A DNA stretch of 6,719 bases from an uncultured Actinomycetes bacterium (GTDB lineage Bacteria > Actinomycetota > Actinomycetes > Mycobacteriales > Nakamurellaceae). Position 1 is the stretch's first letter. Every line of letters starts with the position of its first letter. Shown piece by piece: positions 1 to 6,113 of this stretch. The notes beneath the pieces are model-generated. The model saw only the letters and a list, made by a program, of their open reading frames with translations. It did no database searches and was not told the origin of the DNA. The stretch is from contig CALANS010000077.1 in assembly GCA_937926105.1 (NCBI GenBank), positions 1 to 6,719 on the forward strand, given 5' to 3'. The position numbers were made by a program, and so were the translations under genes.

Positions 1-836
1 AGGCTCGCGAACTCGAACCGTGTCGTCAGCCACTCCCCCGCGGCGATCGGTATGCCTTGCTCGGTGGCCAATCTCGCGTAGCCGTCGAGGTCGTCCGCCC
101 ACAACGGCGTCTCCACGAAGGTCAGATCGAACTCCTGCCACTCACGCAAGACACCGAGCGCTGTGTCGGCGTCAGGGAAGGCATATTGCACGTCGACGAG
201 AAGCGCGGTATCGGGTCCGATCGCCGAGCGGACTGCAGCGACGATCTCGGTGCTCCTGTCCCATGACTCGCGGAGGTTGTTGTGTGCGAACGGACCGGCC
301 AGGGTGACCTCCGACTTCACCGCCCGGAATCCGAGGCTCTTTGCTCGCCGTGCCCATTCGACCAGCGAGTCCCGGTAATCGGCGAACGAGGTCACCTCGG
401 GCTGCAACGATGCGTACGGCGTCACCTCCTCTCGTACCGCTCCGCCCATCAAGGCATGACACGGCTGCCCGAGTGCTTTGCCTCGCAGGTCGTGGAGCGC
501 GATGTCAATCGCTCCGATCGCGTTGATCACCGCGCCGCGCCGGCCGTTCATGGCCGATCCGACGTAGAGCCGTTGCCACACCCCTTCGATGTCGAAGGGG
601 TCGGCTCCGATCAGCATCTCCGTCAGTCCGAGGCCCATGTTGTGCGTACCCGGTGCCTGGATGCATGCGCGGGCGATCCAGGGGTTCAGGTCGGTCTCAC
701 CGACTCCGGACACGCCCGCGTCCGTGTGGATCTCGACGATGAAGTCGTCCTGAGCCGAACTCGCCGCCGTGGTGTCGAAGTCGGGATCCAGGAGCACATG
801 GCATTCGATACCGGTGATTCGCACGGGTCTGCCCAT
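1..836 (-). CDS. Enolase-superfamily enzyme (mandelate racemase/muconate lactonizing type), C-terminus missing
   Basis: The reading frame is open from the start to the left edge and gives 278 residues of an expected 360-400. The family abstracts a proton next to a carboxylate at a Mg2+ site, giving racemisation, epimerisation, dehydration or cycloisomerisation. Residues 1-130 form the capping domain, ending in the family-like stretch GAVINAIGAIDIALHDLRGK (101-120). The barrel follows. Metal ligands are visible as D215 (LLVDVQ), E242 (FVETP) and E268 (AAGEW), spaced 27 and 26 residues apart as in mandelate racemase. The usual KxK base motif reads K174-S-E176. The later His-Asp part of the active site lies outside the window. 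The ATG is preceded by GAGAGAAGAG and lies 26 bases after the M24 gene. A GTG at 824 would give the more family-like start VRITGIE and is a real alternative. The gene is last in the visible operon. Dehydratase or epimerase of an acid sugar is plausible, but the substrate cannot be read from the sequence. Confidence 0.9.
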   Translation of the reverse strand, partial: MGRPVRITGIECHVLLDPDFDTTAASSAQDDFIVEIHTDAGVSGVGETDLNPWIARACIQAPGTHNMGLGLTEMLIGADPFDIEGVWQRLYVGSAMNGRRGAVINAIGAIDIALHDLRGKALGQPCHALMGGAVREEVTPYASLQPEVTSFADYRDSLVEWARRAKSLGFRAVKSEVTLAGPFAHNNLRESWDRSTEIVAAVRSAIGPDTALLVDVQYAFPDADTALGVLREWQEFDLTFVETPLWADDLDGYARLATEQGIPIAAGEWLTTRFEFAS

Positions 837-862
837 CTCTTCTCTCGGGTCGAAGGAAGCCC

Positions 863-1882
863 TCAGCCGGCTCCCAGCGCCAGATCATGGCCGGTCAAGA
901 CGCGGGGTGCGTCTTCCGTGATCTGGATCACATGTTCGAGACGGACTCCATATCCGTCGAAGTATGCTCCCGGCTCGAGAGCGACCACCGTGCCCGCGGC
1001 GAGGATGTGCTGCGAATCAGGAGAGATGTAGGGCGGCTCCTGCTGCTTTAGCCCCACGCCGTGGCCGGTGAAGTGCGGATAGTGATAACCGGCCTCAGCC
1101 ATCACCGAGCGCACGGCAGCATCCACGGCGGACGCCCGAACTCCCGGTCGCAGAAGGTCGATACCCGCACGAAGCGCACGGGCGACCGCCCCATGAAGCC
1201 GGGAGACTTCTGATGCGGGTGTTCCCAGAACCACGGTGCTGCAGGAATCTCCCCAGTAGTCGTCGACGATCGGCGCGAAATCGAACAATGCCGTCTCACC
1301 GGCGGCCAGCGTGCGACTCGTGGGCGCGGCACCCACCAGGGCGCAGCGCTCACCGAACATCAGGTCGACGATGGCAGCGGTCGGCTTCTGCTGCTGCACG
1401 AGTCGGCTCTGCACCCGATCCGAGACCGTCTGTTCGCTGATTCCGAGGCTGATCTCGGATCGGAAGATGCGTTGCGCGGCGGTTGCCCTCACCGCGGCCT
1501 CCGCCAGTAACGCGAGCTCGGCTGGATCCTTGACGATGCGTAGCTGCTCGAGCTTCTGGCCGAGGTCGACGAGAGGATGGCCAGCCAACTCGCCCAGGAG
1601 CCACGCGGGAGCAGCCGGCGTCTCGATCGCGAGGGGCGTCATCCTCCCGCGCTTCGCAAAAGGCGCCGCCACCCGTAGCGCGTCGAGCTGGTCATCGCCG
1701 GGCCCGAGCAGAGCCGCCGCATGCGAACTCACGACGGCGATGGTGCCGGCCTGGATGCTGCGGCCGGAGATCCAACGAACGGTCGCGTGATCGGTTGCCA
1801 CCAACAGCTCTGCGTCTGCCTGTCCCACCGCGCGTCGTACAGCGTCGATACGCGCGGATGTGTGCGAAGCGAATTCCTCCAT
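863..1882 (-). CDS. M24-family (pita-bread fold) metallohydrolase homologue with both accessory histidines replaced
   Basis: This 339-residue protein has the layout of Xaa-Pro aminopeptidase/creatinase relatives: a short N-terminal domain (about 1-115) followed by a pita-bread domain (about 120-335). The five-ligand dimetal site is complete: D201 (LFDFAP), D212 (WGDS), H274 (TGHGVGL), E303 (ALEPGAY) and E316 (RLEHV). In M24 peptidases a histidine usually sits about 17 residues before the first Asp and another 7 residues after the ligand His. Here those positions hold G184 and Q281 (GHGVGLKQQEPPY). The metal site is therefore kept but the substrate-side histidines are not, which argues against ordinary aminopeptidase activity. 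There is no signal peptide, so it is probably cytoplasmic. Its ATG overlaps the TGA of the upstream mutarotase-like gene by one base, suggesting translational coupling. Related non-peptidase M24 enzymes are known (creatinase; the DMSP lyase DddP), but neither assignment is supported by specific residues here. Fold and family are sure; reaction unknown. Confidence 0.9.
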   Translation of the reverse strand: MEEFASHTSARIDAVRRAVGQADAELLVATDHATVRWISGRSIQAGTIAVVSSHAAALLGPGDDQLDALRVAAPFAKRGRMTPLAIETPAAPAWLLGELAGHPLVDLGQKLEQLRIVKDPAELALLAEAAVRATAAQRIFRSEISLGISEQTVSDRVQSRLVQQQKPTAAIVDLMFGERCALVGAAPTSRTLAAGETALFDFAPIVDDYWGDSCSTVVLGTPASEVSRLHGAVARALRAGIDLLRPGVRASAVDAAVRSVMAEAGYHYPHFTGHGVGLKQQEPPYISPDSQHILAAGTVVALEPGAYFDGYGVRLEHVIQITEDAPRVLTGHDLALGAG

Positions 1883-2877
1883 CAGCTGACCGCCCCGTCC
1901 GCGGCCAGCGCAGTCACGGACGCGACACCGCTGTAGGTGACGCCATACACGGAGGAAGAGAAGCTCTCACCGGGTCGAAGTACACGTGCTGTGCGGTCCG
2001 AGATGGCGGCCTCCAGGGACGTTGCAGGACTGAGCCAGGCCTCGATGATGGCATGGTACAGGCCTCGGAAGCCGCCATAGTTCATCCACTGCCACGCCGC
2101 GGTCTGCACCGCGGGATCGAAGACCAGTCCGAATCCGGAGCGTGCTGCGGTATTGGTGACGGCGATCCACCCGCCCGTCATCGGGCTCAACACGTGTAAG
2201 GCGAAGCTGCCCGTGGCCGGCTCCAAGACACGACGGACATCAACCAGGCTGCCATCCTTCAGCGTCACATAGGGGTAGTCATACTCGTCGTCCACCTCGC
2301 CCAGTCCGCCGCCTCCCGCCTCCCGCACCACCGCAGACGCCGTCGGAGCATCGATCCGGTCACCCGCACTGACAGCGACAGCCGCATGGGTGCCCCAGTT
2401 GAACGAGAACGGCCGCGTCCCGCTGTTCTCGATCACGGTGTCAAGCCGGAGCGACGGCGAGTCCTCCTCCAGGACGAGGGTCCTCGACCACGAGGCGGGG
2501 GTGATCGGGGTGGCGCCTGTGAAGCGCACCTGCGCGTTGCCGCGACCAGCCTCTTCGACCACGACCGACAGCGGAAGGTTCCACACCTCGCCGAGATAGG
2601 GGATCTCGTCTCCGTACTCGTTCCGGCAGGGAACGCAGGTGGGAAACCCGTCATCCCAGCCACCCGCGTAGTGATCATCGAAATTCGCCTGCAACGGTGC
2701 GGGATGCGGATAGATCCGCGGGTTGTGCCAGAGCACATTCCGATCCTGCGTCTTGTCGACGAGATTGAGGATCTTCCCGCCGAGGTCGGGAAGCACGTCG
2801 ACGCAGAGTCTCGAGCTCTCCATCCGGACCACCCGCAGCCCGCGGTACTCCCAGTCCAGGTCAACACGAACCGACAT
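1882..2877 (-). CDS. Galactose-mutarotase-like (aldose 1-epimerase superfamily) protein
   Basis: The product is 331 residues of beta-sandwich-like sequence without signal peptide or membrane segment. Family-like landmarks are LPDLGGKILNLVDK (29-42), GGWDDGFP (72-79) with LGEVWN (95-100), the FNWGTHAAVAVSAGDRI block (159-175) with H164, and IIEAWLSPATSL (277-288) with E279. H164 and E279 fall where mutarotases place their general acid and base, but that alignment is by eye. Proteins of this fold interconvert sugar anomers or only bind carbohydrate; some relatives are annotated as DUF4432 or DUF5107. The start was set at the ATG at 2877 because AGAGGAG lies 9 bases upstream. The longer frame to 2967 would add a basic 30-residue tail inside the end of the permease gene. 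It follows the permease by 31 bases and overlaps the M24 gene by one. In this operon it suggests a sugar or sugar-derived substrate. The exact activity is not certain. Confidence 0.82.
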   Translation of the reverse strand: MSVRVDLDWEYRGLRVVRMESSRLCVDVLPDLGGKILNLVDKTQDRNVLWHNPRIYPHPAPLQANFDDHYAGGWDDGFPTCVPCRNEYGDEIPYLGEVWNLPLSVVVEEAGRGNAQVRFTGATPITPASWSRTLVLEEDSPSLRLDTVIENSGTRPFSFNWGTHAAVAVSAGDRIDAPTASAVVREAGGGGLGEVDDEYDYPYVTLKDGSLVDVRRVLEPATGSFALHVLSPMTGGWIAVTNTAARSGFGLVFDPAVQTAAWQWMNYGGFRGLYHAIIEAWLSPATSLEAAISDRTARVLRPGESFSSSVYGVTYSGVASVTALAADGAVS

Positions 2878-2908
2878 CCGCGTATGCTCCTCTGTCTTCC
2901 GCCGGCGC

Positions 2909-4366
2909 TTACCGGACGTTCGGTTCCGGAGCCTCCGGCGCGACATCGACAGGCTCTTCGTAGACATGCGCCGCTCGGTCGAGCCATTCCTCCCGACCCG
3001 TGCGTGACGCGAAGATCGTCAGTCCGATGCCGAGCAGGATCCAGACGCCGACCAGGATTGGGGCGATTCCGACCGGGAAACTCGGGAACGGAACGATGGA
3101 CATGTAGCCGACGAACAGCAGTGCCACGGTGGACACCAGGGGGAGGATCACGTGGAGGACGACGTTGAACTCCTTCTTGTTCTCGAACGCGTAGTAGCGG
3201 AAGACACCCACGTTGCCGGCGATGTAGACGAGGATCAGCCCGAGTGTGATGGCGACGCCCATCATGTAGAACTCTTGATCCGGACCCAGGATCGCACCGA
3301 TGCCGAGCCCGAAGACGAGCGTCACGATCGTCTGGAAGATGACCGCGTTCTTGGGCGTCTTGAAACGAGGGTGGACGGCGCCGAACCACCGGGGCAGAGC
3401 GCCGATCCGACCCATGGAGAAGAAGACCCGCGTTGCCGCGTTCGTGCACGCGATTGACACGGCGATGATCGAGTTGACCATCGCGAACAGCACGGCCAGC
3501 CAGCCCCAGCCCCAGAGCCGTTCGGCCAGTTCGATCACCGGGTTGTTGCCCGCGGTCGCGAACCCCTTGACGTTGTCGGTGCCGTAGCCGATCATGATCG
3601 CCCAGTTGCAGACGACGAAGAAGGCCGCGACGAGGCAGATCGAGATGATGATCGCGCGAGGCAGAAGCTTCTTCGGATTGGCTGTCTCCTCAGCCAGTGG
3701 AGCGACCGACTCGAACCCGGTGAACAGGAAGATGGAGAAGATCACTGCCAGGAACAGGCCGCTCGAGTTCGGCGCGTTCGACGGGACGAACGCGTCCAGA
3801 TTGATGCCTCCGGCACCCGGGCTGACAAGGCCGGAGACGGCCACGCCGAGAATGATCAGAAGCTCCAGCCCGCCAAGGATGAGCATCACCCGGGCGGAGA
3901 TCGCGACGCCGCGGTAGACGAGCACGGTGACCAAGGCGAGCGCGAGCAGGAAGAACCACCACCAGTCGAATCTCACGCCGAACCGGGACTTGAGGATGAT
4001 CTCGAAGAAGTACCCCATGAAGGCGAGGTTGATCGCGGTCGCCAGCGGGTCGTAGAGGAAGTAGAGCCAGGCCGTGAACCACCCGGCACGCGGATGAACG
4101 GTCCGCGACACGTAGGTGTAATACCCTCCGGCCGACGGGAACTTGCGTGCGAGCTGAGTCAGCGAGACGCCGAGAGTGAGGATGATCACGAAGGCGATCA
4201 AGAAGGCAAGAGGTGCCGTCACGCCTGCTAGTGAAGCGATGAACTGGAGCGAGAGCAGTGCCCCCACCGCGGGCGCGATGTGTGTGACCGCCTGCATCAA
4301 CACCGATGGGAACTTGAGGGCTCCTGACTGCAAGCCGTCGTTGCCTTTTGGCTGAGTGCCGTCCAT
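2909..4366 (-). CDS. APC-superfamily amino acid/amine permease
   Basis: This is a 485-residue integral membrane protein with about 12 hydrophobic segments, near residues 22-46, 50-70, 97-122, 134-150, 157-180, 203-216, 237-258, 287-306, 341-360, 367-388, 402-420 and 432-453. Both termini look cytoplasmic. APC signatures include the first helix broken at HIAPAVGALL (29-38), PSAGGYYTYV (77-86) after helix 2, and GFESVAPLAEETANPKK (217-233) after helix 6. Family members carry amino acids, amines or similar small charged molecules by proton- or sodium-coupled symport or by exchange. The specificity cannot be read here. The ATG is preceded by AAGAAGGG with 10 bases of spacing. It lies 46 bases after the dehydrogenase stop, with no terminator visible between them, so it is very likely the second gene of the operon and the importer of its substrate. 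It is the only transporter in the window, which is odd beside enzymes of sugar type. Confidence 0.95.
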   Translation of the reverse strand: MDGTQPKGNDGLQSGALKFPSVLMQAVTHIAPAVGALLSLQFIASLAGVTAPLAFLIAFVIILTLGVSLTQLARKFPSAGGYYTYVSRTVHPRAGWFTAWLYFLYDPLATAINLAFMGYFFEIILKSRFGVRFDWWWFFLLALALVTVLVYRGVAISARVMLILGGLELLIILGVAVSGLVSPGAGGINLDAFVPSNAPNSSGLFLAVIFSIFLFTGFESVAPLAEETANPKKLLPRAIIISICLVAAFFVVCNWAIMIGYGTDNVKGFATAGNNPVIELAERLWGWGWLAVLFAMVNSIIAVSIACTNAATRVFFSMGRIGALPRWFGAVHPRFKTPKNAVIFQTIVTLVFGLGIGAILGPDQEFYMMGVAITLGLILVYIAGNVGVFRYYAFENKKEFNVVLHVILPLVSTVALLFVGYMSIVPFPSFPVGIAPILVGVWILLGIGLTIFASRTGREEWLDRAAHVYEEPVDVAPEAPEPNVR

Positions 4367-4412
4367 GGCCTGATGACCCTTCTTGTTGGCTGGTTTCGGG
4401 ATAGATCTTTTT

Positions 4413-5192
4413 TCAGACGCTCAAAGCGGCCTTGGCGAGAACGCCGCCGTCGCAGATGAGATGAGAGCCGGTGACATATGACGCCGCATCGGAGAGCAGC
4501 CATACGACCGCTTGCGCTGGTTCAGAGGGGTCGGCCAGTCGGCCCAGTGGGGTCTCCGCGCTGACGGTCTCTCTGACCTTCGCGCGCTCACCCTCAGGAA
4601 CGTTTGCCCACATCAGCGGTGTCTCGGTCGGCCCGGGCACAACTGCGTTCACTCGAATCCCATACTGGGCATAGTCGACCGCCATGCAGCGGACCAGCGA
4701 GGAGATCCCGCCCTTCGACGCACTGTAAGCCGCAGCGCCACCGGCAGAGAATGCGACGAACCCACCGGGTGAAGAAGTACAGACGATCGAACCGCCCTTT
4801 CCGGCGTCGATCATCGCCGCGAGGACGTGCTTGCAGGTCAAGAAGACGCCGGTCAGGTTCGTCTGGATGACCGATTCCCATCTGGCCACGCCCAGTTCGT
4901 GCAGCAAGCCTCCCCGATCGATGCCGGCATTCGCGAACAGCCCGCGGGGAACTCCGAGTTCGGAGCAGACTTTCGCGAGGGTCGCCTGCACCTCTGCCTC
5001 GTCGGTGACATCACAGTGATACGCGCGGGCGTCGGCAGCACCGATGCGTCGTGCTTCTTGTGCCGTATCTTCAGCCGCATCGTCTTGGACGTCAAGGATC
5101 CCGACACTGCCGCCTTTCTCGGCCAGCAGCAATGCCGTGGCCCTCCCGATGCCCGACGAGCCACCGGTGACAACGTACGATCCAAGACTCAT
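4413..5192 (-). CDS. Short-chain dehydrogenase/reductase (classical SDR)
   Basis: At 259 residues this is a complete classical SDR. The nucleotide-binding motif TGGSSGIG is at 9-16. D34 at the end of the second strand (GILDVQ) suggests NAD rather than NADP. The CDVTD adenine-binding motif is at 60-64, NAG at 88-90 and the structural Asn at N112 (TNLTG). The catalytic group is S141, Y156 and K160 (AAYSASKGG), with S141 15 residues before Tyr instead of the usual 13, which implies a slightly longer loop. VNAVVPGPTETP (181-192) and the C-terminal GSHLICDGG (242-250) are typical. It would oxidise a secondary alcohol or reduce a ketone in the cytoplasm. The substrate class cannot be told: sugar, hydroxyacyl-CoA and cyclic alcohol dehydrogenases all share these features. 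GGAGAAGGG lies 8 bases before the ATG. It is the first gene of the minus-strand operon, directly behind a strong promoter with an embedded operator-like site. Confidence 0.95.
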   Translation of the reverse strand: MSLGSYVVTGGSSGIGRATALLLAEKGGSVGILDVQDDAAEDTAQEARRIGAADARAYHCDVTDEAEVQATLAKVCSELGVPRGLFANAGIDRGGLLHELGVARWESVIQTNLTGVFLTCKHVLAAMIDAGKGGSIVCTSSPGGFVAFSAGGAAAYSASKGGISSLVRCMAVDYAQYGIRVNAVVPGPTETPLMWANVPEGERAKVRETVSAETPLGRLADPSEPAQAVVWLLSDAASYVTGSHLICDGGVLAKAALSV

Positions 5193-5251
5193 GACGCCAA
5201 CCCTTCTCCGTCTGCATTGATGGCAGTGCCAGCAGTCGCCCTGTGGCCTAG

Positions 5252-5280
5252 ATTCTATCGAGCGATCGAACGATCGTCAA
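5252..5280 (-). promoter_or_regulatory. Sigma70-type promoter of the dehydrogenase-permease operon
   Basis: On the minus strand TTGACG (5280-5275) and TAGAAT (5257-5252) are separated by exactly 17 bases, each matching five of six consensus positions. Transcription would start near 5245, giving a leader of about 50 bases before the ATG at 5192. Almost the whole spacer is the CGATCG-rich operator-like sequence. The same arrangement recurs before the crotonase gene, with 21 of 29 positions identical over the region from -35 to -10. Confidence 0.7.
5256..5272 (+). promoter_or_regulatory. Operator-like site 1, probable TetR binding site
   Basis: The sequence TATCGAGCGATCGAACG matches the minus strand of 6052-6068 at 16 of 17 positions. 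It is part of an imperfect palindrome, ATCGAGCGATCGAACGAT (5257-5274), centred on CGATCG with ATCG and CGAT arms. It lies between the -35 and -10 elements of the dehydrogenase promoter, 63 bases before that gene and 100 bases before the TetR start. Repression by the neighbouring TetR protein is inferred from position, symmetry and recurrence. Confidence 0.7.
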
Positions 5281-5361
5281 CGGTACTGTCGGGCAATACC
5301 GGCAGCCAAGCGCATTGGCACCCGAGAAGCCGCGTACCCGCGACGAACGGCGCCAGATGGC

Positions 5362-5365
5362 AGGA
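5362..5365 (+). promoter_or_regulatory. Ribosome binding site setting the GTG start of the TetR gene
   Basis: AGGA lies 7 bases before the GTG at 5373. The only later ATG near the DNA-binding domain (5421) has no purine-rich sequence at a suitable distance, so the GTG start is preferred. Confidence 0.55.
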
Positions 5366-5372
5366 TGAGTGC

Positions 5373-6002
5373 GTGGCAGAGTCAGAGAACCCGGCAACGA
5401 CGTCGACGAGCACGACGACGATGACGTCGACCGAGCAGCGGATATGGGACGCCGCAATCGAGCTGTTCGGGCGGAGGGGCTTCGCGGCCACGGGAATCCG
5501 CGACATCGCTCGTGAGGCCGGGATCACCGTAGCGACCCTTTATCACTACATGACCAGCAAGGAAGAGCTCCTTTGCCGGGTCATGATCGACGCGATGAAC
5601 GTCCAGCTGACGGCCGCGAGGCCTGCGGAGACGCGCTATTCGGACCCCCGCGAGCGCATCAAGCATCTGGTTCGAGAACACGTCAGCTTCCACTGCCGAT
5701 TCGGGCTGGTGGCCAGGGTCACGGACAGTGAGCTGCGTTCGCTGAACGACGGGGCGAGGCACCAGGTCGTGGCGCTCAGAGACGAATATGAGGCCATCTG
5801 GCAGCGCACCCTGGAATACGGGCGCGAGCAGGGAACCTTCGACATCGGGGATCTCAAGCTGACCACCAGAGCCATCCTCGGCATGTGCACCAGCGTCTAT
5901 GCATGGTACCGCCCCGACGGCCCGCTCAGCGTTGACCAGATCAGCGACGAGTACTGTGCGATCGTCCTTCGCCAATGCGTTGTTCACGGACCCGCCTCGT
6001 AG
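5373..6002 (+). CDS. TetR-family transcriptional regulator
   Basis: This 209-residue protein has a TetR DNA-binding domain at about 20-67: helix EQRIWDAAIELFGRRG (21-36), then the helix-turn-helix with GIRDIAREAGITVATLYHYM (41-60) and the following SKEELL. The C-terminal ligand and dimer domain includes LRSLNDGARHQVVALRDEYE (121-140) and an ILGMCTSVYAWYRPDGPLS stretch (168-186). It resembles the C-terminal halves of actinobacterial regulators of acyl-CoA and steroid-ring degradation such as KstR2. This is recognition by eye, so a CoA-thioester effector is an inference. The GTG start gives a Ser/Thr-rich leader (residues 9-20) before the conserved domain; an ATG at 5421 would remove 16 residues. 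The frame stays open upstream as far as 4827, but that part is antisense to the dehydrogenase. It sits between the two operator-like sites, so it probably represses both the minus-strand operon and the crotonase. Confidence 0.93.
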   Translation: MAESENPATTSTSTTTMTSTEQRIWDAAIELFGRRGFAATGIRDIAREAGITVATLYHYMTSKEELLCRVMIDAMNVQLTAARPAETRYSDPRERIKHLVREHVSFHCRFGLVARVTDSELRSLNDGARHQVVALRDEYEAIWQRTLEYGREQGTFDIGDLKLTTRAILGMCTSVYAWYRPDGPLSVDQISDEYCAIVLRQCVVHGPAS

Positions 6003-6043
6003 CCCGCTGTCCAGCCCTACCGCACCTCTGCGCCATCACCATC

Positions 6044-6072
6044 TTCTAAAACGTTCGATCGATCGATATACT
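6044..6072 (+). promoter_or_regulatory. Promoter of the crotonase gene
   Basis: TATACT (6067-6072) is a good -10 element. The hexamer 17 bases upstream, TTCTAA (6044-6049), is a weak -35, matching three of six positions. Transcription would begin near 6079, about 35 bases before the ATG. Aligned with the dehydrogenase promoter, the operator and -10 fall at the same places, which supports the call despite the poor -35. Confidence 0.6.
6052..6068 (-). promoter_or_regulatory. Operator-like site 2, probable TetR binding site
   Basis: Read on the minus strand this is TATCGATCGATCGAACG, differing from site 1 at a single base. It contains the perfect 12-base palindrome TCGATCGATCGA (6055-6066). It covers the promoter spacer and the first two bases of the -10 hexamer of the crotonase promoter. 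It lies 50 bases after the TetR stop codon. Confidence 0.7.
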
Positions 6073-6102
6073 CCGAGTGTCGGACAAGCCACACCGGCAT
6101 GC

Positions 6103-6108
6103 GGAGGG
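6103..6108 (+). promoter_or_regulatory. Strong ribosome binding site of the crotonase gene
   Basis: GGAGGG lies 5 bases before the ATG at 6114. It is the closest match to the Shine-Dalgarno consensus in the window and fixes the start of a gene whose end lies outside the window. Confidence 0.75.
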
Positions 6109-6113
6109 ACCTC

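Larger units (their letters stand above)
5193..5372. other. Divergent intergenic region between dehydrogenase and TetR regulator
   Basis: These 180 bases separate two genes transcribed away from each other. They contain the minus-strand promoter and operator-like site described separately (5252-5280), a leader of about 50 bases for the dehydrogenase operon, and the ribosome binding sites of both genes. Two small inverted repeats are also present: TGGCA-G-TGCCA at 5221-5231 and CGGTA/TACCG at 5281-5285/5297-5301. I could not find a convincing -35/-10 pair for the regulator gene, although TTGGCA at 5315-5320 might serve as a -35 element. Confidence 0.7.

Noticed and set aside
282..1031. 249-residue plus-strand reading frame
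   Set aside because: It is antisense to the enolase-superfamily and M24 genes, has no recognisable domain, and is the kind of open frame expected opposite GC-rich genes.
863..1882. Assignment of the M24 protein as a DMSP lyase (DddP)
   Set aside because: A crotonase nearby makes this tempting, but the extra Asp two residues after the first metal ligand in DddP is absent here (the sequence is DFAP) and no other DMSP gene is seen.
2878..2967. Longer start for the mutarotase-like protein
   Set aside because: The added 30 residues are a basic tail, partly inside the end of the permease gene, and the ATG at 2877 has a good AGAGGAG site 9 bases upstream.
2433..3449. 338-residue minus-strand reading frame, and the 260-residue plus-strand frame at 2386-3168
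   Set aside because: Both cross the permease and mutarotase-like genes in other frames and are rich in Arg and Pro without any motif, typical of out-of-frame GC-rich translation.
4367..4412. Possible terminator between dehydrogenase and permease genes
   Set aside because: There is a run of six A residues on the minus strand just after the dehydrogenase stop, but no stem precedes it and the polarity is wrong for a terminator.
4827..5372. Upstream extension of the TetR reading frame, giving a 391-residue protein
   Set aside because: Most of the extension is antisense to the well-supported dehydrogenase gene and shows no domain; the TetR fold begins only after 5421, and a GTG with a ribosome binding site lies at 5373.
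6003..6051. Possible terminator after the TetR gene
   Set aside because: No stem-loop followed by T residues could be found; the stretch holds nothing recognisable before the crotonase promoter.
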